NCBI GenBank assembly: GCA_017454945.1
Contig: JAFTCA010000101.1
Coordinates: forward strand, 1-47,944
Reading direction: 5' to 3'
DNA: 47,944 nucleotides
Source: Bacteroidales bacterium
GTDB taxonomy: Bacteria > Bacteroidota > Bacteroidia > Bacteroidales > WCHB1-69
The translations under genes and the position numbers were made by a program. The notes under the pieces were generated by a model, which saw nothing but the letters and a program-made list of their open reading frames with translations, was not told the DNA's origin and ran no database searches. How positions within the stretch are numbered: the first letter of the stretch is position 1; every line of letters starts with the position of its first letter. Below, piece by piece: positions 1 through 7,277 of this stretch.

Positions 1-93
1 ATTGAGAAGTGAATAGTATTATTAGTAGTATAAAAAGTGTTATGTAGTTATAGAGCACAAAATTACGATTTTGCTTTCAATTATACAATGTAT

Positions 94-125
94 TTTGAAC
101 GCAAACTAAAAATTCATTAACTTTG
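94..125 (+). promoter_or_regulatory. Bacteroidota-type promoter, -33/-7 pair
   Basis: A TTTG at 94-97 is followed after 20 bases by TAACTTTG at 118-125. This fits the known TTTG-N17..23-TAnnTTTG promoter of the primary sigma factor in this phylum. Transcription would begin a few bases downstream and give a short leader to the gene starting at 148. No Shine-Dalgarno motif is evident in that leader. Confidence 0.6.
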
Positions 126-147
126 CTACCTAAATATTCATAAGAAG

Positions 148-561
148 ATGAAAACTGAAGATTATCAAAACCGCATTACACCACAATTTGTAAAAACGTT
201 GGCCGACAATGAGATTTTTGTTTTCGGCAGCAACTTGGCAGGCATGCACGGCGGTGGCGCCGCCCGTATTGCCCTCAATCAATTCGGTGCCATCTGGGGA
301 CAAGGTGTGGGCTTGCAAGGCAAAAGTTACGCCATACCCACTATGCATGGCGGCGTGAACCTCATCCAACCCTACGTAGATGAATTCATCATCTTTGCCG
401 AGGAACATCCCGAAATGCATTTTCTCGTCACCCGCATCGGCTGCGGCATTGCTGGCTTCAAGGACGAAGAAATTGCACCACTGTTCCAACGAGCCGTTAA
501 TTTGAGCAATGTCAGCCTGCCAGAAACGTTTTGGAAGCTTTTGACAATTAACAATTTATAA
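148..561 (+). CDS. Macro-domain-like / A1S_2505-like phage-associated small protein
   Basis: A 137-residue soluble protein with no signal peptide. The N-terminal half has FVFGSNLAGMHGGGAARIA, a glycine-rich loop pattern like that of macro-type nucleotide-binding folds, and the middle has VTRIGCGIAGF followed by EEIAPLF, also a macro-like signature. I recall this pattern from small proteins annotated as an A1S_2505-type phage non-structural family in phages and many bacteria; the biochemical role is not established, and ADP-ribose binding is inference only. A good promoter precedes it. Oddly, its last residues and stop codon lie inside a dispersed AT-rich repeat (541-577), so the original C-terminus may have been replaced. 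It stands alone, ahead of the secreted hydrolase. Confidence 0.6.
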   Translation: MKTEDYQNRITPQFVKTLADNEIFVFGSNLAGMHGGGAARIALNQFGAIWGQGVGLQGKSYAIPTMHGGVNLIQPYVDEFIIFAEEHPEMHFLVTRIGCGIAGFKDEEIAPLFQRAVNLSNVSLPETFWKLLTINNL

Positions 562-577
562 TTTACAATGCATAATT
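541..577 (+). repeat. Direct repeat, copy 1 (upstream of the hydrolase gene)
   Basis: This 37-base AT-rich sequence, beginning TTGACAATTAACAATTTATA, matches 3028-3064 at 34 of 37 positions by eye. It covers the stop codon of the preceding gene. The two copies bracket the glycoside hydrolase gene. Such sequences are common dispersed intergenic repeats in Bacteroidales. Confidence 0.7.
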
Positions 578-771
578 AAAAGAACAGAGAACAAAGAACA
601 AAGAACAAATTCAAAATTCAGAATTCAAAAACAGAAAAAATAAAGTACAGACGCACGGCCGTGCATCTCTTCTACAACACTTCAACAATCAACAATCAAC
701 AATTCTCAACTTTCATCCTTCACTGCTGACTTTTCACTTCAACAATTCAACATTTAAACATTTCAACAAAT
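578..771. repeat. Low-complexity dispersed repeat tract upstream of the hydrolase
   Basis: No gene is visible here. The tract begins with iterated AGAACAAAG units (581-609), then AATTCAAAATTCAGAATTC (608-627), then an imperfect palindrome centred on GCACGGCCGTGC (near 650-661), then CAACAATC iterations (about 680-705) and TTCAACATTTAAACATTTC just before the start codon at 772. The first two unit types recur at 7158, 19246, 34351 and 47878. No clear promoter could be picked out of this sequence for the hydrolase gene. Confidence 0.55.
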
Positions 772-3027
772 ATGAAACACTTCCCCATCTTCATACTGGC
801 GCTTCTTTTGAGTGTGGCCGTTTCGGCGCAAAACAGCGCACATTTCACGCCCATCAACGCTACCGTGAAGCCGTACAAGGGCAAACCTGCCATTTTCTTG
901 AACGGAGAGCCCATTGCACCGCAGTTCTATGCACTGACCGACGTGCCGACGGGCAACATGGCCGATATGCCCGTAGCGGAACGCTGCATCAAATCGTTCG
1001 CCGAAGCGGGATTCAAGTTGTACCAGATGGACCTCAATTTCAACGACATGTACTTTGAGGACGGCACCTTGGACCTTGCCTATGCGCTGCGCCAACTGCG
1101 TGGTGTCATCAATAAATGTCCCGACGGTGCTGTAATGTTCCGTCTCCACTGCAATCCGCCTTTCTGGTGGCTGAAACAGCATCCTGAGGAGTGGGTTCGC
1201 TTTGCCGATGTGGAAACCCAGCCCCTCGCCTTCCAACCCGCCACTGACCGCTACTTGGAGAACGACCTGAAGCCCGAAGCACGTAACAGCTTCGCTTCCG
1301 AGAAGTGGCTCAACCTGATGGGCGCCGTGCTCAAGCAGTTCTGCACCGAACTGGCCAAGCACCCCGAAGCCGACCACCTGATGGGTATCCAGATTGCCAA
1401 CGGCCTCTTTGGCGAGAACCACTACTGGGCTTTCGTCAATCATGACCCTGACGTGTCGGAGCCGATGCAGAAATTCTTCCGCAACTGGCTGAAAGAGAAA
1501 TACAAAGATGATGCCGCTCTGCAAAAAGCTTGGCACAATTCCAAAGTAACCCTCGCCACTGCCCGCGTGCCTGGCATTGAACGCCACAACACCTCAGCGG
1601 GCATCTTCCGCGACCCGCAGAAGGAACAGCAGATGGCCGATTATATTGAATGCCAGCACAAATCGGTCACCCGCAGCATCAACTATTTTGCCAAGATAGT
1701 GAAAGAAAACTGGCCACGCGAGATATTGGTCGGCACCTTCTACGGCTACTATTTCTCGCTGTTTGGCCGACAAGCTGCTGGCGGGCATCTACTTGAACAA
1801 GATGTACTTACCTCGCCCTACATCGACTTTATGTGTGCCCCGCAGGCCTACAACAAGAACAGTCGTGCTATGGGCGGCCCAGGCATCTCACGCGGACTGG
1901 TAGAATCGGTGACGGCCAACGGCAAAGTGTGGCTCGACGAGATGGACCAGCCCACCCACTACGGCGTGTGGAAACTCGGCGGTCTGACCGTCTATCCTAA
2001 GGAGCAGAGCATCCAGATAAACCGCAAGTTTGTCTTCGAGCCCTTCGTGCGTGGCGGCGGTCTCTGGTACTACGACTTCGGCAACCATTTTAATGCGGGC
2101 TGGTGGGACGACCCCGACTACATGGCCGACATCACCAAGATACGCAAGGTGTTCGACACCTACTTCCACCGCCAATATAGCTCGCCCGCCGACGTGCTGC
2201 TCGTCTTCGACACCAAAGTGTTCTTCCTCACCGCTACACAGCCCGAAAACGACCCCATCGCCGACCAGACATCGGTCAATATTACCGCTGTAGAGGCCTT
2301 TAAGACAGGAGCTTCGGTCAACACTTGCTACCTCAGCGACCTGCCCAAGATGAACCTCGCCCAGTACAAGGCCATCGTCTTTGTAAACTGCTTCTACCTG
2401 ACCAAGGAGGAGAAGGCCTTTATCCGCAAGAATGTTGCCAAGGAGGGCCGCAACCTTGTATGGTGCACGGCACCTGGCTACACCGACGGCAAAACACTCA
2501 ACACCAAATTCGTGAGTGAAGCCACGGGCATCAAGATGAGCGACTATGTATCCTCTACCATCCCTGACTTGAAGTTCAACAAACTGTTTGACAACATGAT
2601 ACAAGAAGGCAAGAGCATTGCGCAGGTGGGTAAGACCATCTTCCTGCAGACCGAAAGCAATGTGAAGAGCGCACGCCAGACCTTCTTCACCGTGACCGAC
2701 AGCAAAGCCGTAACCGTGGCCACCTACGACAACACCGACAAGGTAGCCGCTGCCTACAAGAAGAACGGCAACGCCACCGACTGGTTCATTGGGCTACCGC
2801 CGATGACCAACCAGCTGTTAAAGAAGATCTTTGTCGCCTGCGGCTGCCACATCTACAACGAAGCCGACGACAGTACTCTCTGCGGTGCCGGCCTGATTGT
2901 GGTGCACACAAAAGACGGAGGCTCTCGCACTATCACTTTGAAGAACGGCAAACAGGTGAAACTGAACTTAGAGCCGTCGCACACCGTAGTTTTAGACGCT
3001 GAAACGGGCGATGTGGTGATGGAATAA
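772..3027 (+). CDS. Secreted glycoside hydrolase, beta-galactosidase-like (GH-A/GH42-like)
   Basis: A 751-residue exported protein. A signal peptide (residues 1-19, VSA then Gln20) precedes a likely TIM-barrel whose opening resembles GH42/GH35 enzymes: a substrate name-giving segment NGEPIAPQFYALTDVP, aromatic-rich RLHCNPPFWW and HPEEW. Candidate catalytic residues are Glu215 in GLFGENHYW and Glu390 in VWLDEMDQPTH. The usual Asn-Glu acid/base pair aligns with Asn210-Gly211 here, so either Glu215 takes over or the family differs from GH42. After about residue 460 comes a trimerisation-like region, then a small beta-rich C-terminal domain. No T9SS sorting domain is present, so it is probably periplasmic. 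It stands alone between direct repeats (541-577, 3028-3064). Assignment to an exact GH family is uncertain. Confidence 0.65.
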   Translation: MKHFPIFILALLLSVAVSAQNSAHFTPINATVKPYKGKPAIFLNGEPIAPQFYALTDVPTGNMADMPVAERCIKSFAEAGFKLYQMDLNFNDMYFEDGTLDLAYALRQLRGVINKCPDGAVMFRLHCNPPFWWLKQHPEEWVRFADVETQPLAFQPATDRYLENDLKPEARNSFASEKWLNLMGAVLKQFCTELAKHPEADHLMGIQIANGLFGENHYWAFVNHDPDVSEPMQKFFRNWLKEKYKDDAALQKAWHNSKVTLATARVPGIERHNTSAGIFRDPQKEQQMADYIECQHKSVTRSINYFAKIVKENWPREILVGTFYGYYFSLFGRQAAGGHLLEQDVLTSPYIDFMCAPQAYNKNSRAMGGPGISRGLVESVTANGKVWLDEMDQPTHYGVWKLGGLTVYPKEQSIQINRKFVFEPFVRGGGLWYYDFGNHFNAGWWDDPDYMADITKIRKVFDTYFHRQYSSPADVLLVFDTKVFFLTATQPENDPIADQTSVNITAVEAFKTGASVNTCYLSDLPKMNLAQYKAIVFVNCFYLTKEEKAFIRKNVAKEGRNLVWCTAPGYTDGKTLNTKFVSEATGIKMSDYVSSTIPDLKFNKLFDNMIQEGKSIAQVGKTIFLQTESNVKSARQTFFTVTDSKAVTVATYDNTDKVAAAYKKNGNATDWFIGLPPMTNQLLKKIFVACGCHIYNEADDSTLCGAGLIVVHTKDGGSRTITLKNGKQVKLNLEPSHTVVLDAETGDVVME

Positions 3028-3064
3028 TTGACAATTGACAATTTATAATTTATAATGCACAATT
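3028..3064 (+). repeat. Direct repeat, copy 2 (downstream of the hydrolase gene)
   Basis: This is the second copy of the repeat at 541-577, with three differences over 37 bases. It starts on the base after the hydrolase stop codon and ends at the stop codon of the convergent ORF6N gene, filling the whole space between them. Confidence 0.7.
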
Positions 3065-3672
3065 CAAAGGGATTTCAACTTCTTTTTCAACTCTGCGATT
3101 TCCTTTTTTAATTCAGTAATTTCATCCTTGTTTTCCCTTTTCACGGAATGTTTCATTTTCAAAAGGGCAAGATTCAACTCAAACGAGGTTTCGCTGCTAT
3201 GTTTGGGCAGTGTACCATCCAGAATTTCGTTGATAAGCTGACCGCCACGCTGCAATAAAGACTTTCGCTGTTGTTCATCATGCTTTTCGTTCGGCAGTTC
3301 AACAATAACGCGCGACAATTCTTTCAGTTTGGCGTAGGCCTCTACAATGGCGATGGTAGTTTGCACAGCACGCGGACTCTTCAGAATCGTTGCCAGCATA
3401 TAGAGGCCTTTTTCGGTGAAGGCCTTGGGCAGTTTCGGAGAAAATCTCAGTTTTTGGAGGTGGTCGAAAATTTCGACCACCTCTGTTTTTTCTTGTTCCC
3501 CTAGCAATAAGATATATCCTTCTGGAAACTTTTCAGGGTTATTGCTTACCGATTCGTTAATTCTTTTGGTCTCCACTCCATAGAGTTCAGCCACATCACA
3601 ATCCAATATTACCTGCTGACCTCGCAGGGTAATAATCTTGGATTCCACATCTATTGGTGTTAAATTTGTCAT
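3064..3672 (-). CDS. ORF6N-domain protein (phage-type DNA-binding family)
   Basis: A 202-residue cytoplasmic protein. Residues 5-95 match the ORF6N domain: IDVESKIITLRGQQVILDCDVAELYGVETKRINE, then FPEGYILLL and LPKAFTEKGLYMLATILKS. ORF6N domains are found in phage antirepressor-like proteins and in many stand-alone bacterial genes; they are thought to bind DNA. The C-terminus (about 180-202) is a lysine/glutamate coiled coil (ELKKEIAELKKKLK). I chose the ATG at 3672 because the domain begins directly after it; the longer upstream reading adds 22 unlike residues. It stands alone and faces the hydrolase gene. Its target and role are unknown; no phage genes lie nearby. Confidence 0.85.
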   Translation of the reverse strand: MTNLTPIDVESKIITLRGQQVILDCDVAELYGVETKRINESVSNNPEKFPEGYILLLGEQEKTEVVEIFDHLQKLRFSPKLPKAFTEKGLYMLATILKSPRAVQTTIAIVEAYAKLKELSRVIVELPNEKHDEQQRKSLLQRGGQLINEILDGTLPKHSSETSFELNLALLKMKHSVKRENKDEITELKKEIAELKKKLKSL

Positions 3673-3899
3673 AGTGTTTGATTTTAATGAATACTTTTTT
3701 CTGACAAATCTATGACAACCAATGAAAATTTGCAACACCTAAAATAGTGATTATCAGTAATTTTTCAACAAGACAAACTACATTTTTCAAAGGGCAAAAA
3801 GGCCATTTTGAAGGGTAAAGTGCATTTACCCTTGCAAACGTGCGATATAGCACTGCGATTTTTGTAAAATAGGATGGGAAAATTTGGAAGAAAAACTGT

Positions 3900-4129
3900 C
3901 GTGCTGAAAGCACGCAATCCTATTAACCTCGCACAAGCGAACGAAGTGAGCGCAGTGTGGGGCAGCTATAGGCTCACGGGAATCTGCGTGTCGAAGATAC
4001 GCCACTATGGTTACGTGTCTGTAGTAGCGTGCCCTCGGCACGCACCACAGGGAGGACGCTCTCCCGCTCCCCCATACTGCGGCCTGACGGCCTTGTAAGG
4101 GGTTAATAGGATATCGTGCCGCTGGCACG
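3900..4129. repeat. 230-bp palindrome-bounded element with CGTGC-N5-GCACG hairpins
   Basis: The ends are 29-base inverted repeats (3900-3928 and 4101-4129), each made of a hairpin CGTGC-N5-GCACG, two variable bases and ATCCTATTAACC pointing inward. A third hairpin with the same five-base stem sits inside at 4028-4042. The loops differ: TGAAA, CCTCG and CGCTG. The interior is GC-richer than its surroundings. No transposase is encoded. It looks like a non-autonomous, MITE-like or REP-like dispersed element, or a structured RNA; I do not recognise it as a named family. Confidence 0.6.
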
Positions 4130-4166
4130 AAACAATATTGCGCAGCTTGCGAAGAAATCCCAACCA

Positions 4167-4194
4167 CAAAAAAGGCCGCTACATTGTGGCGGCC
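4167..4194 (-). terminator. Rho-independent terminator of the 955-residue FISUMP gene
   Basis: Read on the minus strand, a GGCCGC-type stem of 8 bp (one G-U pair) with a 5-base loop is followed by a run of six T, about 27 bases after the stop codon at 4221. Confidence 0.75.
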
Positions 4195-4220
4195 CTGCAT
4201 TATTTCATACTTATAATATT

Positions 4221-7088
4221 CTAATCGCGAAGGCAACGGACCGACAATCCTCTTGTTTTTGCTACACCATAATGTTCTGTATAATGTTGATTTTCATCAT
4301 AGTCTACAGGAAGATTTATTGCAAAACCCTCTGAAGACGAATCTGTAGAACTCCAAAACCTAGCCCCGGTACCAATATTTGTATAGCCACTACTACCACC
4401 ATAATAATAACCTGAAGCAACTGCAGAAAAGCCTGTGGCATTATTATCTTCCTGGTTATTACCCACAGCACAAGTATTAGTGCTACTATTCCAATCCGTG
4501 GTTGAGGCCAAAGATTTATCTATATAACTGCCTAAATAATACTCACACCGATATTCAGGCTGTGCATATACATATTTCGTCAACTGTTGAAATTCTCTAT
4601 CGCTCGGAACATGCCAACCTGTGGGACAAACGCCCTGTACACCACTCGGGCTGGTATTGGTAGATGAAGCGTTACGCATTACCGCCTTCCAATTGTATAA
4701 AAGTCCATATTTATTTTTGTTGACAGAATTATTTTCAGGATAATACCAATAAGCTACTGTTGTTGATGTTCCATTGCCCTGTGCAATAGGAGTGCCATCT
4801 GCGTACTTAGTGGTTTTCAAATTTTCCTTCATCCAACATTGATTACCAATTTGTATCGAATTATATATATTATCGTCTTTATCCTTCACTGTACTAGGAC
4901 AATTATCCACTGTAACAAAACGAATCTCATTGCTATACGCTGTCCCCACACTATTAGTAGCATATGCACGCACATAGTACGTGGTGCCATTTTTTAATCC
5001 TGTTAAATTACTGATAATAACTCCGTCAACAATATTGTCAGAGGTATGGCTATCATTAACTGAGGGGTGTTGCGAAGTACTCCAGCATACTCCACAATCA
5101 GCAATAGACGCTCCGCCCGTAGTAATAACAGTGCTCTCACAAATAGCAGATCCAATGGTTATATCACTTATAGTATTGATTGACACTATAGGTAAAACAG
5201 GAGGCAAAGTAGTAAAACTCTTTTCTTCTCCATAAGCAGTACCATTACTATTTGTGGCATATGCCCGCACATAATAAGTAGTACCGCCGTTAAGACCAGT
5301 TATTTTACTTGTATAATTACCCGTGCCATTTCCATCAATAGTACAGTTTTTCTTATTGGCATAAATATATGGATTTTGCCAAGTTGCCCAACACACTCCA
5401 CGGGTTGTAACAGATGAGCCGCCCTCAAGAGAGACAACACCTCCACATATTGCGGTTTCATATGTAACGTCTCCTATTTCACCAGTAGTCACACGAGGTA
5501 AACCTAAGGTTAATGTGGTAAAAGATTTTTCTTCTCCATAAGCAGTACCATTACTATTTGTGGCATATGCTCTTACATAATAGGTAGTCATTTCTTCCAA
5601 ATTGCTCAACTGGCTGGTAAATGTTCCTGCACCCGACCCATCGTTGGTATGGGCATCCTCGATGGTGGGGTTATGCGAAGTGCTCCAACACACACCGCGG
5701 GCAATTACCAGCGTGCCCATATCTATTACCGTTCCTCCACATTCTGCACTGGTGAACCCTATGTTGCTCACTTCATTTGTTACCGCTACTGGCAGTTGCA
5801 CTGCGGCGGTTGTAAAACTCGTTGCCTCGCCGTAGAAAGTACCGTCTTCAGTGGTTGCATACGCACGCACATAATAGAGGGTGCTGCCTGTCAGATTGAC
5901 CATGTTGCTCACAAAACTGCCTGCACCTTGGCCATCGTTAGTGAAGTTGCCTTCCCCTATGGTCGGATTGGGCATAGTGCCCCAGCATACGCCACGGGCT
6001 GTGATGGTTGCACCCATATCCACCACGGTTCCACCGCACGTGGCACTGTTGTGTGTAATGTTGCTCACTGTTGCTGTCGTCACCACAGGGGGCGTAACAT
6101 TCACCGTCATAAAGCTTTGCGTTTCACCGTATGCCACGCCTATGCTGTTCACAGCGTAGGCACGCACATAGTAGGTTGTGCCGTAGGTTAAACCTGTCAG
6201 TGCACTCTCAAAGCTGCCCGTACCGCTGCCATCGGCCGTATGGCTTTCCGAAAAAACAGGATTAGGCTGGGTACTCCAGCATACGCCCCTAGTCGTGACC
6301 GTACTGCCGCCGTCATCCACCACATTGCCACCGCAAGCGGCACTGTTAGAGGTGATTTCGCTCACGGTAGCGGTTTGCACCGTCGGAGGCAGAATAACTG
6401 TGGCCTCGAAGTTCAGCACCAAAGTTTCCGAAAGCACCTGTCGTTTTTCAATGGTCTGGCTGGTGTATTCTTTTCCTTTAATAGTGGCAAAACCGATATA
6501 CATCATATTGTCGCCAAACGCAAAAGGCTTGTCGGTTGTGCCTTTGGTGCCGTTTTTCAGCAACATATTCAGGTTGCCCTCTCCCAAATGGCGGATGGCA
6601 TTCTCGCCGGCATTGCCGTTGTTTATCATCTTAATCGTGGCCGTTTCATTGCCGTAACGGGCTGTAAGCAAATAACTTTGTGTGGTATTCAGCAACACTC
6701 TAAAGGTGTGCACACCTGCGGCCAACTTGCCTTGATAGGCGGTTATCTTCTTGCCGTTCAAATCATAAACGGTTAGCGAAACCTTACCAGCTTCAGGCAA
6801 TTGCAACGCAAAATCGGTAGTGCCGTCAAACGGGTTGGGCACATTCTGCGATAGTTTAAAGCCATTGGCATTGTCAACATCGTTAATACCAGTACTGCCC
6901 ATCATCAGAATGGTGTCAGGGTAATAAATGGTCTCCTGCCAGTTTTGCGTCAGGTTGGTAATCACCACACGGTTCAGCTGAACAGGTTGGTCTTTGGCAT
7001 CACGGCCTATAAAGGTTACGGTAACAGGTTGAGCGATAGTGGCTAAGCACAACACTACCATCATAATGAAAAGAGACAATTTTTTCAT
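4221..7088 (-). CDS. Large exported FISUMP protein with fibronectin-like repeats and an N-proximal T9SS-sorting-like module
   Basis: A 955-residue surface-protein candidate. Residues 1-19 are a signal peptide (TIA then Gln20). Residues 20-75 form a short beta domain shared with the protein at 8094-9497. Residues 82-155 (NVPNPF ... VYDLNGKKI ... GVHTFRV ... TARYGNETATIKMI) look like a type A T9SS C-terminal sorting domain, but sit near the N-terminus. Residues about 232-722 are five repeats of about 98 residues, each with CGG/RGVCWST and TTYYVRAYATNS signatures, of fibronectin type III-like fold. Residues about 728-955 are a Fibrobacter succinogenes major paralogous (FISUMP) domain: IGNQCWMKENLKTTKY, GLLYNW, CPTGWHVPSD, and a final LSVRCLRD. 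Function is probably adhesion or glycan binding, by inference. It has its own promoter (7119-7126) and terminator. Confidence 0.85.
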   Translation of the reverse strand: MKKLSLFIMMVVLCLATIAQPVTVTFIGRDAKDQPVQLNRVVITNLTQNWQETIYYPDTILMMGSTGINDVDNANGFKLSQNVPNPFDGTTDFALQLPEAGKVSLTVYDLNGKKITAYQGKLAAGVHTFRVLLNTTQSYLLTARYGNETATIKMINNGNAGENAIRHLGEGNLNMLLKNGTKGTTDKPFAFGDNMMYIGFATIKGKEYTSQTIEKRQVLSETLVLNFEATVILPPTVQTATVSEITSNSAACGGNVVDDGGSTVTTRGVCWSTQPNPVFSESHTADGSGTGSFESALTGLTYGTTYYVRAYAVNSIGVAYGETQSFMTVNVTPPVVTTATVSNITHNSATCGGTVVDMGATITARGVCWGTMPNPTIGEGNFTNDGQGAGSFVSNMVNLTGSTLYYVRAYATTEDGTFYGEATSFTTAAVQLPVAVTNEVSNIGFTSAECGGTVIDMGTLVIARGVCWSTSHNPTIEDAHTNDGSGAGTFTSQLSNLEEMTTYYVRAYATNSNGTAYGEEKSFTTLTLGLPRVTTGEIGDVTYETAICGGVVSLEGGSSVTTRGVCWATWQNPYIYANKKNCTIDGNGTGNYTSKITGLNGGTTYYVRAYATNSNGTAYGEEKSFTTLPPVLPIVSINTISDITIGSAICESTVITTGGASIADCGVCWSTSQHPSVNDSHTSDNIVDGVIISNLTGLKNGTTYYVRAYATNSVGTAYSNEIRFVTVDNCPSTVKDKDDNIYNSIQIGNQCWMKENLKTTKYADGTPIAQGNGTSTTVAYWYYPENNSVNKNKYGLLYNWKAVMRNASSTNTSPSGVQGVCPTGWHVPSDREFQQLTKYVYAQPEYRCEYYLGSYIDKSLASTTDWNSSTNTCAVGNNQEDNNATGFSAVASGYYYGGSSGYTNIGTGARFWSSTDSSSEGFAINLPVDYDENQHYTEHYGVAKTRGLSVRCLRD
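5221..5570. repeat. Near-identical coding repeat within the fibronectin-like array
   Basis: The 44-base stretch 5221-5264 is identical to 5527-5570. Both encode the end of a fibronectin-like repeat (NSNGTAYGEEKSFTT). Such nucleotide identity between otherwise diverged repeats points to a recent duplication or gene conversion inside the gene, and it offers a site for repeat-number change. Confidence 0.75.
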
Positions 7089-7118
7089 AAACCTATAATT
7101 AATTGGTTAACAGCGGCG

Positions 7119-7126
7119 CAAAGATA
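7119..7126 (-). promoter_or_regulatory. -7 element for the 955-residue FISUMP gene
   Basis: The minus strand reads TATCTTTG, a match to TAnnTTTG, 31 bases upstream of the start codon at 7088. It lies immediately after the T-run of the upstream terminator. I saw no clear -33 box at the right distance. Confidence 0.5.
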
Positions 7127-7127
7127 C

Positions 7128-7155
7128 AAAAAAACGTGCCTACAGCACGTTTTTT
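7128..7155 (-). terminator. Terminator of the FISUMP lipoprotein operon
   Basis: ACGTGC (7134-7139) pairs with GCACGT (7145-7150) around a five-base loop, flanked by A7 and T6 runs, so it can act on either strand. On the minus strand it follows the stop codon at 7278 by about 125 bases. The stem is the same CGTGC/GCACG as in the repeat element at 3900-4129. Between it and the stop lie AATTCAAA iterations (7158-7188). Confidence 0.7.
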
Positions 7156-7277
7156 GTAAAATTCAGAATTCAAAATTCAAAATTCAAAGAGAAAAACACA
7201 AATGGCCTCGGAAATGACAACTCTCAATATCCTCAGATGAGCGTAGCGTAATATAGAGTAGCGGGAAATGTCGTATA

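Larger units (their letters stand above)
3673..4220. other. Gene-free stretch with repeat element and terminator
   Basis: About 550 bases without a convincing gene. 3673-3899 is AT-rich and probably holds the start signals of the ORF6N gene. 3900-4129 is a palindrome-bounded repeat element listed separately. 4167-4194 is the terminator of the FISUMP gene. Short open frames of 67-136 codons across this stretch are low-complexity, lack homology signals and run through the hairpins, so I do not call them. Confidence 0.6.

Noticed and set aside
1..147. A gene at the left edge of the window
   Set aside because: The sequence is AT-rich with stops in all frames and carries a good promoter for the gene at 148.
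763..2604. Long antisense frames of 274 and 238 codons opposite the hydrolase gene
   Set aside because: The plus-strand hydrolase has a signal peptide and family motifs throughout; the antisense products lack any domain or start signals.
3826..4334. Short open frames of 67-136 codons through the repeat element
   Set aside because: They run across hairpins and inverted repeats, are rich in Arg/Pro/His/Cys, and no family is recognisable.
4900..6400. Regularly spaced repeats that could suggest a CRISPR array
   Set aside because: The period is about 300 bases, in frame with a protein, and explained by fibronectin-like repeats.
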